From Phytophthora colocasiae (lineage: Eukaryota > Oomycota > Peronosporomycetes > Peronosporales > Peronosporaceae): a stretch of 64,000 nucleotides of DNA. A program made the translations under genes and the position numbers. This document shows positions 1 to 10,462 of this stretch, piece after piece (within the stretch, counting starts at the first letter, position 1; each line of letters begins with the position of its first letter). Where the stretch lies: contig JAGKQI010000059.1 in assembly GCA_018806915.1 (NCBI GenBank), positions 248,001 through 312,000 of the forward strand, in the 5' to 3' direction. A model generated the notes under the pieces. It was not told where the DNA came from, searched no databases, and was given only the letters and a program-made list of their open reading frames with translations.

Positions 1-3000
1 ATCCTTTAGTGAAGGAGTTTGAGGACGTGGTGTCTAAGGACCCACCCTCAAAGCTCCCACCAGACCGAGGGATCAGGCACGAGATTGATCTCGTGCCAGG
101 CACAAAGTATTGTGTCACGCGTCAATGGCCCCTGCCCCGAGGGCAGAGCGACGTCATTGACGCGTTCTTCGCCGCTAAGGCGAAAGCGGGAATGGTGCGG
201 GAATCGAAGTCCCCGCACTCGACGCCAACCGTCTGCGTTCGCAAGCCGAACGGGAAGTGGCGTCTGGTTCATGCTTACAACAAGCTGAACAGCGCGACTG
301 TGCCAGCACAGACGCCGATCCCTCGCAAGGATGTGTTGTTGAACAACATGGCCGGCTGCACGCTGTATAGCGCGCTGGATCTGGTGGATGGATATTACCA
401 GATCCTGATGCGGGAGTGTGATATCCCGCTCACGGCCGTGAGCACGCCGAGCGGTATGCTCTGGGAGTGGCTGGTAATGCCACAAGGTCTATCCAACGCA
501 CCAGCGACCTTCAATCGCTTGGTCACACAGTTGTTTTGACCTTTGCGTGCGTTCACGCAGACGTACTTTGACGATATATTCGTCCATAGCCGTGCCGAGG
601 GAGGCAAGACGGCTATAGAGGTGCATCGAGAGCACCTCCGTCGAGTGTTTGAGGTCATGAGAGCTAACAAGCTCTATGCCAACATCGACAAGTGCGTCTT
701 CGCAGCTGAGGAGATTAAGGTCCTCGGCTGCTTCGTCAGCAGCGTCGGGGTCCGAGCGGATCCTGACAAGGTCAAAGCCATTGCGGCATGGCCTGTTCCT
801 CGGTCACAGAAGGACCTGAGGAAGTGGTTGGGCTTAGCCAACTACTTGCACAAGTACAGTGCTGGCTATGCGGGACTCGCAAAGCCTTTGTTGGACCTTC
901 TGAAGAAGGAGGCCGAGTGGTGCTGGGAGCGCCAGCACCAGGATGCTTTTGACAGCATCAAGGCGAGCTTGCAATGCGCGCCCGTCCTGGCGTTGCCGGA
1001 CGATGCCAAGTCGTTTAGCGTTGTCTGTGACGCTTCCGACTATGCAATTGGCTGTGCGCTATTGCAACAGGACGATGAGGGACGAGATAGGGTGATCTCG
1101 TTCCAGTCCAGGCAGCTGAAGGCTGCCGAACGGAATTATCCCGTTCACGACAAGGAACTCTTGTCGATGAAGTATGCCCTTGTCAAGTTCAGGGTGCATC
1201 TTCTGGGCTCAAGGCCCTTTGTGGTCTATACGGACTACGCGTCCTTGCGGACAGCCATCCATACGCCGCACTTATCGCAGCGGATGGCGCGTTGGCTGTC
1301 ATTCTTCGCGGAGTATAACTTCCGCGTTGAATACAAGCCTGGCAAGCTCAACACGCTTGCCGACGCTTTGTCGCGCAGGCCCGACTATGAGTTCGCTCAT
1401 ATTAGTCGGGCCACGACGGATCTTTACGATCGAATACGCTTGGCGTATCGGGACGATGACATCCTCGCCCCTATTGTGCGGTATTTGTCCGCTGGCACAG
1501 ATGCCAAGGTCGAATGGCTTACGCCTCGACAGCGGGCACGGCTCCACCGCTATGAGTGGGCCGATGGCCTGCTCCACTATCGGGTGGAGCCCGGGGATCC
1601 TCCGCGGGTCGTTGTTCCGAACGACGAGGATCTGAAGTATGATATACTTCACGAGGCACACGATGTGCCTTCGAGTGGCCACTTGGGCCGAGAGAAGACC
1701 TATCATGGGGTATCTCTGATGTTTTGGTGGGCCCACATGTACAAGTGGGTGGCCAAGTACATCAAGACATGTGAAACATGTCAGCGCGTGAAGCCTGCGG
1801 GGCACGCGTCGGCTCCGCTGCAGAGCCTGCCAGTCCCACTGGACTGCTGGAAGTCGATGAGTCTCGACTTTGTCTTCGGCCTTCCGGCCGATGACCAGAA
1901 GAACACCGGCATTGTGGTGTTTGTATGCCGGTTGAGCAAGATGGTGCATCTTGCTCCGGTCTCTGAGACCATTACCGGGGAACAAACTGCGAAGTTGTTC
2001 CTTGATAGCGTATTCCGCTATCACGGGTTGCCTGAGACTGTTGTCTCTGACCGCGACCCGCGGTTTACCGCTGCGTTTTGGAAAACGCTGTTCCAGTTGC
2101 TAGGAACACGGTTGACGATGTCAACAGCGGACCATCCGCAGACCGATGGTCAGACTGAGCGCGTCAACCGAGTGGTTGAGGACGTGCTGCGCAGTGTTTG
2201 CGCTGAGGCGCCGCGCTCTTGGTCAGCGCAGCTGCCTATGGTTGAGTTTGCACTCAACAACGCGGTACACGCGTCAACGGGGTTCACGCCGTTCTACTTG
2301 AACGGGCTTCGGAACCCCCTGGTGCCGCTCACACTGGGTGGGGGCACCGCGGCTTCGAGTAAGTGGGGAGAGGCTCGGAAAGAGCTTTCCTCCCAGGTTT
2401 CCGGTGTGGAACCAGCCGCGTTGCGGAAGAAGTTGTCGACATTTGTCGGCAACAGGCTAAATGTGATCAGCCGGGTGCGAGATGCAATGGCACTCGCACA
2501 GGACAAGCAAAAGGAGTACTCAGACCAACATGGGAGAGGAAACTTAAGTGTATTTAATGTGGGTGACTTAGTGCTACTCGACACTAGGAACCTACCTCTT
2601 AACACTGTTAGCTCCACGGTGAGCAACAAGTTGAAGCATCGCTTCATTGGACCCTTTAAGGTCCTGAGTAGGCACGGCGCTGCCTACACGACCGACTTGC
2701 CTAAGTCGATGACGACCCACCCGACGTTTTATGTGGGTCGTCTGAAGCGGTACCATGACCCTCAGGGTCATGCGGCCCCTCAAGAGGTTGAAGGCGGCCG
2801 CGAGGAGGAGAGTGAACCTCCTCGACGCGAGGTTGAGCGTCAGGCGCAGAGCGCCCCAGGTAATAGGGAGTTTGGTGACTCCCAGGGGCGAAGCCGTACC
2901 CCGGTGGAAGGTACGAGCGGTGTGGATACACCGAGGGGCCAAGCGAGTAGGCCCCTAGGCGCGAGTCGTGCGACGACGGGGAGTACGCGTACGGTTGCGA

Positions 3001-3545
3001 CTCCCGGCGAGACATCGTCGCCTGAAGGTCGTATACCTCTTGACGAAGGGAGTCAAGTGCCCGCGAAGAGGCACTACAGTCTACACGACCATGAAGATCC
3101 TGCATCGCGAGACGCAGGTCTCCCAACTGGCGCAAGACACCAGGCAGGTCGGCTGCAGGGGCAGCTTGGCCGTCATGCTCAAGACCAAGAGCACCCTCAA
3201 GCGCAAGGACACGCGCTCGGAGGAGACGGATCTCCTCCTGTTGCTCAGCAACAAGTTGGTCAAGAGGCCCGGTCGAAGGCCTCTGAGTCCCCAACGTCGG
3301 GGACGGCTCGAAAGAGCAGTCGAGCGAGGCCTCCTCCGGCTTTGCTTGACCGGAACGGAGAACGCCACTACCATGTGGAGCGGGTTCTCCAGGAGCGGCG
3401 TCGCGGTGGGAAGCGCCTGCTCCGAGTGAAGTGGCGCGGGTACCCTGCGTCGCAGAGTACCTGGGAGCCGATTGAGCGGCTCCAGGTTGACTGCCCGAAG
3501 GCTGTCGCGTGCTGGGAAGAGGCACGGCGGCAGCCTCGTAAGTAG
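1..3545 (+). pseudogene. pol: Element A pol: RT, RNase H, integrase, chromodomain; nonsense codon in RT
   Basis: One frame runs from the window edge to the stop at 3543-3545, broken only by TGA at 537-539. Element B has CGA (Arg) at the same place, so a single C-to-T change explains it. RT motifs include LDLVDGYYQI and the YFDDIF active site at about 564-581. RNase H follows with VVCDASDYAIG at about 1020-1050. Integrase has the H-H-C-C finger (about 1640-1800) and the D, D, E residues in SLDFVFGLP, SDRDPRF and TDGQTERVNR. The C-terminal chromodomain at about 3343-3500 has HYHVER, VKWRGYP and STWEP. The protein is about 80% similar by eye to element B pol, so these are separate families. Full-length pol could only be made by readthrough. 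Confidence 0.9.
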
Positions 3546-4022
3546 TCCGCGGCTTCTTAGCCGCTGAACGGGGTTGGAACACAGGTGTATGTGTTCCATA
3601 CCCGCGCTCATTGTGAGCGCTGGACTGAGACTCAGTTCTCAGTCGCTCCATCTGATGATGGAGCTGACGTTTGCCTACGAGGTGGGCAAACTGGACACGA
3701 AGGTCCCGGAGGCGGAGGATGTCCTCCAGGTGATCTTCGTCACGGAGTTTGTGGTACTCCTGGGTTGACTTGACTGTCAACCGGACCCATTGCCAAAAGA
3801 GGTCCTCAGCGTCGACCCACGACGCAGTGTTCTCTGGGAGAACCCATGGGTAACCCCATGTGGGCTTGAGACCACCCTTAGTCTCAGGATTCTTGCGAAG
3901 CGAGGTGAATTCCTTGAGAGGAATTCGGTGCTGTGCTAGAAGCACGCACCTGGCAACAGAGAGGTTGCCTTGAAAGAGAGGTTCTTTCTGAACCAAGGCC
4001 CGCTCATAGGCGCCTTTGGAGG
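2701..4022 (-). pseudogene. Antisense gene of element A, 3' part (cut off by element B)
   Basis: On the strand opposite pol, a frame is open from the insertion point at about 4022 down to TAG at 2701-2703. It begins by chance inside the LTR of B, so only the part below 4023 belongs to A. The first 150 residues look like a folded domain: few low-complexity runs, many W, Y, L and charged residues, for example TWGYPWVL and DLFWQWVRL. A Ser/Pro/Gln-rich stretch follows, then a coiled-coil-like segment with EEIRLLRARVLALEG. The last 840 nt overlap the pol linker and chromodomain on the opposite strand. No known family is recognised. A similar order of parts is seen in the antisense frame of element B. 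Confidence 0.55.
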
Positions 4023-4027
4023 TATGG
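4023..4027. repeat. Target-site duplication TATGG, left copy
   Basis: TATGG directly precedes the LTR beginning TGCAGCGG and is repeated right after the far LTR at 11904-11908. A 5-bp duplication is usual for Ty3/gypsy integration and shows that B is one intact insertion. Confidence 0.93.
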
Positions 4028-4439
4028 TGCAGCGGGGCTGCGTAGGTGTGCACGGCACAGAGGAAGTTGGGTTGACTCGTAGAGTCCTGCTTGCAAGGCA
4101 CTAGCCTTCGGTTCTATACAAGAACCAAGTAGTTCACTAAATACGGGACTCTCACAATCAGTGTCCCTATAATAAAGGAACTAACACTAATTATGTAAAA
4201 TGCAAACTGATTTTTATTTATTTTATTGCCCTAATCCTGAATGTAACGGATTTAGTATCTAACATACTAAATCCTAATCAAATGTAATGTGTGGCTCTGA
4301 GCTAACAGCCAGCAACTGGCTACATGTGTGACGTGTGAGAAACACTATGTGTTGTACACGGATCTGTGACTTGTGACCTGGATGGTGTATACCACACCTA
4401 TTGTAGCCAAGGCGCGCAGCGCCGTGTAACCCCGTTACA
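4028..4439 (-). repeat. 3' LTR of element B
   Basis: This 412-bp repeat matches 11492-11903 except at two bases. In element orientation it starts TGTAACGGGGTTACA and ends with TGCAGCCCCGCTGCA-like sequence, so each end is itself a 15-bp near-palindrome bounded by TG and CA. Confidence 0.95.
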
Positions 4440-4451
4440 CCCTCCCCCACC
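4440..4451 (-). other. Polypurine tract of element B
   Basis: On the - strand, GGTGGGGGAGGG directly abuts the start of the 3' LTR. This is the expected place for the plus-strand primer of reverse transcription. Element A has a closely similar purine run at 12926-12938. Confidence 0.8.
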
Positions 4452-4734
4452 AAACCGTGGATACGGAGTATCTACAACTGTAGACATAACTGCCTTGTCA
4501 AGGCCTGTCACCGGCAACTTTCCGATAAAAGAACTCTCTCGACGAGAGTGCGCGTGCGCGCTGGCTCAACGAGCACATTCTCCCATTCGCCCCAGCGAGC
4601 CTACCGCTCCTCGGGTGTCCCGTGTTCTGACTTCACAGCCTCAGCGCCTCCGCGCTTCCCCGCCTGAGCCCTCGGCTCCTCTCACGCTCTCCGTCTCGGA
4701 GTACTTCGCGGCGTCTCGCCTTCGCTACGGAGCG

Positions 4735-6376
4735 ATGTTCAAGAGCAGCCCGACTACAAGTGGTAGTGGTGGCTCGCCGTTCGAGTACACGACAGCGTCG
4801 CCGACGCGCGACCCACGTCGCTCTCCTACAGAGGAAGGCGAGGTCGAAGTGGACTACGAGGAGTCCGAACAGGGCGATGCCCATGCGTCTCCTGCTCCTG
4901 CGAGCCCTCGGACGACTCGATCTGAGCTGCGATCTCCACGTGATCCGCGTCGGTACTCAATTCCTCGGCAGCTGCGGCAGCCCAATCCGTTCCCGGAGGG
5001 ACCTTCGAGCCTCGTGCTCAACGCGTTGCGCAACGCACCACCGCTTCCTGCTCGCGATGAGCCAGAGTCACTCAAGGGAGTCGAAGACGCGATCACCAAC
5101 CCTCTGGATGAGGCACAGGAGGCTTCCCTGAGCGGTGCTCCAGAGTCACGTCGACCGGTCCAACGGGACATCGTGGGGACTTCGTCGCGGCGCGACTACG
5201 GCTTCGAGCCTCGCGACCCTGCCGAGCAGGTGAAGCAGTTGATGGCGCAGCCAAACCTGCATGGTTACGCCATAGGCAATCCTCCACGTACGGTGGCTGA
5301 GACTCAGCAGCGACAGGGGCTCCATGAGCGTTTCCTGACCCCGCAGGTGTGCACACTCGCCGAGTATCGGCAACGCTTAGATAAGCAACGGCGACGGGAG
5401 TCTGTGCCTCAGATGAGGACTTATCCACTCCTGCTCCAAACCGGAGAGACCACCCGGGACTACATGGTCCATGTGGCCACCTGGGCCGAGGCTTCACGGA
5501 AGCTCGCGTCGTTTGACCGGCTCCTGGAGAGCTGCGCCGAGGTGGACGTCCGCCTCGCCCGAGGTCTACTCTTCCAGTACGCGAAGATACGCGTGCGGCC
5601 CGGCCGCTTTCCTCGTCACACGACGGCAGTGGCTCCCGCCTCTCAGGCCACTATCCCTGCTTCGCAGGATGCTCCTTCAGTCTCCGAGGGAGACTCGCTG
5701 GCTGTGCCAGCCACGGACCAGAGCCTGAGCTCGGCTGCTAGTCCGTCAGCTTCTCACACTAGTGGTGAGAAGCGGGTGTCGACCGAGTGGTCGACCTCGA
5801 GCCCTTCGGGCGCCCCGATCTTCGCGATCAAAAGCGTCCACGACGTCAGGGCAGTCCTGCCTCAGGGACCCTTCAAACTCCCACGAGTTTTGGGAATGAG
5901 GATATCCACGCCACTTCACCAGATACTGGTTTTGACTACGGTGGCGACGCCGCGCCATCAGGCGCTCCACGTGGTAGTGGGGAGTCCCCTGCTCATCGAG
6001 CAACGGCGGAGGAGGCCGATTCGCTGCGGAACGCCGTACTCGATGAGTGTGACGAGCGCTATTTGTCGCATCGCGCCTGGTACCAACTCGATCACTCGAT
6101 CGGTACTCTCGGAGTCAGACTCAGTCCCTTCAAGGGAACGTCGAGAGTGTTTGGCATTCGCATGCCCGTCTCGCTCATGACATGGAGGAGATTGAAAGCC
6201 GGATGGCTTGGCTCGAAGGTCCTCAGTCCCTGACTGCTCGCCTGCACCAGCAGGAGCTTCAGCTCGCTGAGTTGCGAGGTCAGGTGACGTTGCTGCTGCA
6301 GATGATGCAGCCTGGGCACGTGTCGTCGGTGCCAGCGCCTCCGCGCTCACCCCCGCGGGGTCCCGATATGGCTTAA
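4735..6376 (+). pseudogene. Antisense gene of element B
   Basis: This runs opposite to gag and pol, between the polypurine tract and pol. ATG 4735 starts a frame open to 6180 (482 codons). Residues 1-180 are acidic, Ser/Pro-rich and probably disordered (EEGEVEVDYEESEQ). Residues about 180-310 are folded-looking (LAEYRQRLDKQRRR, TYPLLLQTGE, YMVHVATWAEASRKL). A Ser/Ala-rich linker follows. Convincing coding then appears in a second frame (about 5787-6110) and a third frame (6182-6376) that has a coiled-coil-like run, LHQQELQLAELRGQV, and a stop at 6374-6376. Two small indels would explain the frame changes; splicing is an alternative. The tail overlaps the chromodomain end of pol. The order of parts matches the antisense gene of element A. 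Confidence 0.55.
5746..6003 (-). pseudogene. Chromodomain of element B pol, out of frame with the rest
   Basis: This frame encodes HYHVERLMARR, YLVKWRGYPHSQNSWE and a DCPDVVDAF tail, matching the chromodomain that ends element A pol. The main pol frame runs past it in another register to TGA at 5958. A one-base indel between about 6005 and 6130 is the simplest cause. The extra tail after the chromodomain here suggests the original stop has also been lost to a shift near 5820. Confidence 0.75.
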
Positions 6377-9300
6377 GCAAGCCGACGTAGAACACCGGGT
6401 GTGTTCGCATCCGCTTTGGCAAGTCAAGCGTGTATGCCAGGCCCTTCTTGGCCACGACCGTAAATGGTCCGATGAAACGCGGACGCAATTTCGTCTTAAA
6501 GACATTTGACACTGCATGTGTAGGTAGGTTCTTAGCGTTTAATAAAACCTGGTCACCGACCTTAAATTCCCATACATTGCTTCTACCTTTTGTATCCGCT
6601 TGTTCCTTCTGAAAGTCTTGGCTTTCAGCCATCGCGTCACGTACACGGCGTAAGACGCTCAATCTCACCGAGAGGAAGTCATCGACTTGTTTACGCACAG
6701 CAGAAGGGCTGATATCAGCAAGCTCGGAGTCGAGCGACGGCACAGCCTCTCCCCCACCAAGCCCAAGGCTACCGCGTGGCGGAGTGAGCGGAACGCGCGG
6801 GTGCGCAAGGCCGTTCACGTAGAACGGGGTGAAGCCTGTCGAGGCATGCACCGCATTGTTCATGGAGAACTCAACGAGAGGGAGCATAGCGCTCCAACGC
6901 TTCGGCGTTTCAGCGCATACGCTGCGGAGGATGTCCTCCAGAACGCGGTTCACGCGTTCGGTCTGACCGTCGGTCTGCGGATGGTCCGCCGTGGACATGT
7001 CCAGTCGAGTGCCCAGCACCTTGAAGACGGACGTCCAGAAGTGACCCGTGAAACGGGGATCTCGATCCGAGACAATGGTCTCAGGCAGCCCTTGCTGGCG
7101 GAAGACCCGATCGATGAAGATCGTCGCTGTACCAGCACCATCGACGGTGTCCGGCACAGCCGCTAGATGAGCCATCTTGCTCAGACGGTCAACAAAGACC
7201 ACCACGCCCGTGTTGCCTGCCGAGTCCTTCGGCAGGCCAAACACAAAGTCCATACTTATGGACTGCCAACATCCAGAGGGTACAGGTAAGCTCGCCAAAG
7301 GCGCAGCCGCATGCGGCGAGGGTTTAACCCGCTGACACGTCTCGCACGTGCGCACATATGTGCTGACCCACTTGTACATCTTCGGCCACCAGTACATGGA
7401 GCTCACCGAGCCGTACGTCTTCTCGCGACCGAGGTGGCCGCCTGTGGGTGTGTCGTGAGCCTCATAGAGGATACGGTACTTCAGATCCTCATCGTGAGGA
7501 ACTACCACTCGTGGTGGGTCATCCTGACCCGTGCTGTAGTACAGCAGACCGCCTTCCAGGCTGTAGCGTTGGAGTCTCGCCTTTAGGCGTCGTGACAGAG
7601 TCACCTTTGAGTCTTTAAACTCATCGCTCCCCAGAGCTTGGAGCAACGCGACACAAGAGTCGTCCTGAGCGTACGCTGCTCGAACCATGTACGTCACGGA
7701 CGACGTCACCGAGGTGACATGAGATAACTCATAGTCCGGGCGACGTGATAACGCGTCAGCGAGGACGTTCTGCCTGCCAGGCTTGTACTTCACCTCGAAG
7801 TTATACTCCGCAAAGAAGGAGAGCCATCGGGCCATCCTCTGCGAGAGAGGCGACTGCGTCGCTGTGCGTAGTGACGCATGATCCGTGTAGATCACAAACG
7901 GCTTGGAGCCGAGCAGGTGAACCCTGAATTTGACGAGAGCGTACTTCATCGCAAGTAGCTCCTTGTCATGAACTGGATAGTTCTTCTCAGCAGCCTTGAG
8001 CTGTCGCGACTCAAACGCAATGACGCGTTCGCGCCCTTCGGCGTCCGCTTGTAGCAAAGCACTGCCGATGGCAAAGTCCGAGGCGTCACAGACGACAATA
8101 AACGGACGAGCGGGGTCTGGCAGCGCCAGTATCGGTGCCTGAAGCAGGCTATCCTTGATACAAGTGAACGCATTCTCGTGCTCGGCACGCCATACCCACT
8201 CGGCATCCTTCTTAAGGAGATCCGTCAGTGGCCGAGCCAACTCAGCGTAGTTCTCGCTGTACTTGTGCAAGTAGTTGGCCAAACCCAGCCACTTACGCAA
8301 GTCCTTCTGGTTCAAGGGAACCGGCCAATCCACAATGGCCTTGACCTTTGCTGGATCAGCACGAAGGCCATGCTTCCCAATGAAGCACCCTAGGAAGGGG
8401 ATTTCTTCCGCGCCAAAGACGCACTTGTCTGCGTTGGCGTACAATTTGTTCGTGCGCATGCACTCGAGCACAGCTCTCACGTGTTCCACGTGCACCTCAA
8501 CGTCAGTCTTGCCGTGTTCGGCCTGACTGTGGACGAACACGTCGTCAAAGTACGTTTGTGCGAATGCCCGTAGGGGCCTGAACAGCTGCGTCACTAGACG
8601 ATTGAACGTTGCGGGCGCGTTCGAGAGCCCTTGGGGCATGACGAGCCACTCCCAGAGCATACCGCTCGGGGTGCTCACCGCTGTAAGCGGAATATCACTG
8701 GCTCGCATGAGCAGCTGATAGTACCCATCGACTAAGTCGAGTGCACTATACATGGTGCAACCCACCATGTTGTTCTGAAGAACATCCTTCCTAGGAATCG
8801 GCGTCTGCGCCGGAATCGTGGCAGTGTTGAGCTTGTTAAAAGCGTGAACGATACGCCACTTGCCATTCGGCTTTCTGACACAGAACGTTGGCGCGGAATG
8901 CGGAGACTTGCTCTCGCGCACGAGACCCGCCGCGTGCTTCGCACGGAAGAAGGCGTCAATGACGTCGCATTGCTCTTTAGGAAGAGGCCACTGTCGGGTC
9001 ACGCAGTACTTAGTTCCGGGAACTAAGTCGATCTCATGACGAACGCCTCGGTCGGGAGGCAGGCCACTCGGTGGTTCCTTCGAGACAACGTCTCCATATT
9101 CCTTCAGCAAGGAGTGGAAGGGATCCGAGGGATTCTTGAGGATCTCCGATCCACTCCTGGCGTTCAACGCCTTCTTGACTTCGGCCAAGACGGACTCGTC
9201 AACGAGGGACGACGAGTTTAACTCCTCCTCAGGTCGAACGATGACCACCTCGGCGAATTCGCCAGCCTTCAAGGCATCGCCAAAGTCGGCGAAGGACATC

Positions 9301-10424
9301 TCTTCTAGCTCAAGGAGCTTGTCAACACTTGGCAAGTCGTCCAGCAGGACACTGCCTTCGGCACTACCGCCCACTCCATCAACCAGAGTGTATAGCTGCC
9401 CACAGCCCTCCGGTGCGTCGGCACTTGACGTCACGGATGACTCAGACGCAGAGCGTCTCGCCCGAAGGGCCTTACGACGTCTTCGCCTAGCCGAAGATCG
9501 TCTACTCGACGGAGTACGTGCCGTCGCACAAGTTTCGGCCTCTCTCGGCCCAGTGTCAGGGACACTCAGCGATCCACTCGGTCGACGACCGATGCCGCTC
9601 AGCGGAGTACGTGCCGCTGCACAATCAATGACCGTAACAGGTCCAGTGTCAGAGACACTCAGCGATCGACTTGGTCCACGACCAGTATCACTCGACGGAG
9701 TACGTGCCGCCCCACAGTTCACGGCCTGGTAAGGCCCGATGCCATCTGCATCGAGTGACGGTCCATGACCGGCGTCACTCGGGTTACGTGAGCTTTGCCC
9801 ACACGTTGACTCACTGCCAACCAGCGCTATGCGCTCAACAGGGCTGCGATCCTCGCACTCGGTGCTGTCCACTAACTCGGACACACCGACTTCCAGCATC
9901 ATTGCCGACTCGGCTCGATGCTCGCGCCAATAGCGCTTCTGCTTCCTAGCAGAGGTGGGTTCATGACTCGCCAAAGCTCCACTAGGAGAGAAGTGCGTAG
10001 CACCTAAGGTCTTCGACCTCCAGTCGATCCATGGCTCGTGGCGCTCCAGCCACGCCATACCAAGGATGAGGTCGTACCTCGAATCCAGGTCCAAGACCAA
10101 GCAGCGTTCCACGCTGTCGAAGTCCAGGAACTTCAGCCGTAGGTCCATGGGGACCTTGGCTGCCGTGACACGGACGCCCGTCGCTAGACGGACAGTGACG
10201 GTGTCACCTCTTCGTGCTCGAAGCGCCTCAGCATATTGCTGACTACCCTCAACGGTGGAGCGTCTGACGTAGTTGCCAGACGCTCCCGAATCGATCAACA
10301 CGATCCACGGCTTCTCAAAGCCCTTCACGTCCACATGGACGACCAGCAAGCCCTGCCTGCCCACTCGTTCCGTGTTCAAGAGCGCGGAGCTCTTCGGGGC
10401 TGAGCCCCAGTGCCTCTCACGCAC
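5958..10424 (-). CDS. pol: Element B pol: protease, RT, RNase H, integrase
   Basis: The frame is about 1488 codons. It starts with an aspartic protease (VLIDSGASGNYV, about residues 44-55). A Ser/Thr-rich spacer with three 93-bp repeats follows, then RT with YFDDVF, RNase H with VVCDASDFAIG, and integrase with the H-H-C-C finger and SMDFVFGLP, SDRDPRF and TDGQTERVNR. There is no ATG near the start; the frame is open upstream past the gag stop in a different register, so expression probably uses ribosomal frameshifting. The last 40 or so residues are a shifted reading of the chromodomain region. Confidence 0.9.
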   Translation of the reverse strand: MRERHWGSAPKSSALLNTERVGRQGLLVVHVDVKGFEKPWIVLIDSGASGNYVRRSTVEGSQQYAEALRARRGDTVTVRLATGVRVTAAKVPMDLRLKFLDFDSVERCLVLDLDSRYDLILGMAWLERHEPWIDWRSKTLGATHFSPSGALASHEPTSARKQKRYWREHRAESAMMLEVGVSELVDSTECEDRSPVERIALVGSESTCGQSSRNPSDAGHGPSLDADGIGPYQAVNCGAARTPSSDTGRGPSRSLSVSDTGPVTVIDCAAARTPLSGIGRRPSGSLSVPDTGPREAETCATARTPSSRRSSARRRRRKALRARRSASESSVTSSADAPEGCGQLYTLVDGVGGSAEGSVLLDDLPSVDKLLELEEMSFADFGDALKAGEFAEVVIVRPEEELNSSSLVDESVLAEVKKALNARSGSEILKNPSDPFHSLLKEYGDVVSKEPPSGLPPDRGVRHEIDLVPGTKYCVTRQWPLPKEQCDVIDAFFRAKHAAGLVRESKSPHSAPTFCVRKPNGKWRIVHAFNKLNTATIPAQTPIPRKDVLQNNMVGCTMYSALDLVDGYYQLLMRASDIPLTAVSTPSGMLWEWLVMPQGLSNAPATFNRLVTQLFRPLRAFAQTYFDDVFVHSQAEHGKTDVEVHVEHVRAVLECMRTNKLYANADKCVFGAEEIPFLGCFIGKHGLRADPAKVKAIVDWPVPLNQKDLRKWLGLANYLHKYSENYAELARPLTDLLKKDAEWVWRAEHENAFTCIKDSLLQAPILALPDPARPFIVVCDASDFAIGSALLQADAEGRERVIAFESRQLKAAEKNYPVHDKELLAMKYALVKFRVHLLGSKPFVIYTDHASLRTATQSPLSQRMARWLSFFAEYNFEVKYKPGRQNVLADALSRRPDYELSHVTSVTSSVTYMVRAAYAQDDSCVALLQALGSDEFKDSKVTLSRRLKARLQRYSLEGGLLYYSTGQDDPPRVVVPHDEDLKYRILYEAHDTPTGGHLGREKTYGSVSSMYWWPKMYKWVSTYVRTCETCQRVKPSPHAAAPLASLPVPSGCWQSISMDFVFGLPKDSAGNTGVVVFVDRLSKMAHLAAVPDTVDGAGTATIFIDRVFRQQGLPETIVSDRDPRFTGHFWTSVFKVLGTRLDMSTADHPQTDGQTERVNRVLEDILRSVCAETPKRWSAMLPLVEFSMNNAVHASTGFTPFYVNGLAHPRVPLTPPRGSLGLGGGEAVPSLDSELADISPSAVRKQVDDFLSVRLSVLRRVRDAMAESQDFQKEQADTKGRSNVWEFKVGDQVLLNAKNLPTHAVSNVFKTKLRPRFIGPFTVVAKKGLAYTLDLPKRMRTHPVFYVGLLKPYRDPAGVSAEALAPTTRAQAASSAAATSPDLATQRAEAPAGAGEQSGTEDLRAKPSGFQSPPCHERDGHANAKHSRRSLEGTESDSESTDRVIELVPGAMRQIALVTLIEYGVPQRIGLLRRCSMSRGLPTTTWSA
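9505..9783 (-). repeat. Three 93-bp tandem repeats inside element B pol
   Basis: A motif (on the + strand, ctcgacggagtacgtgcc or close variants) begins at 9505, 9598 and 9691, exactly 93 bp apart, so the frame is kept. Each unit encodes about 31 residues containing ARTPSS or ARTPLS, then GRGPS-like and VSDTGP-like runs. It lies in the spacer between protease and RT. Confidence 0.8.
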
Positions 10425-10462
10425 TGCAGAACTCAGTTCTTCCCCAGTAGACCGCCCCGCGT

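Noticed and set aside
1299..2024. 241-codon frame antisense to element A pol
   Set aside because: It mirrors the conserved integrase and RNase H coding on the other strand, has no domain of its own, and lacks the position and structure of the antisense genes near the LTR.
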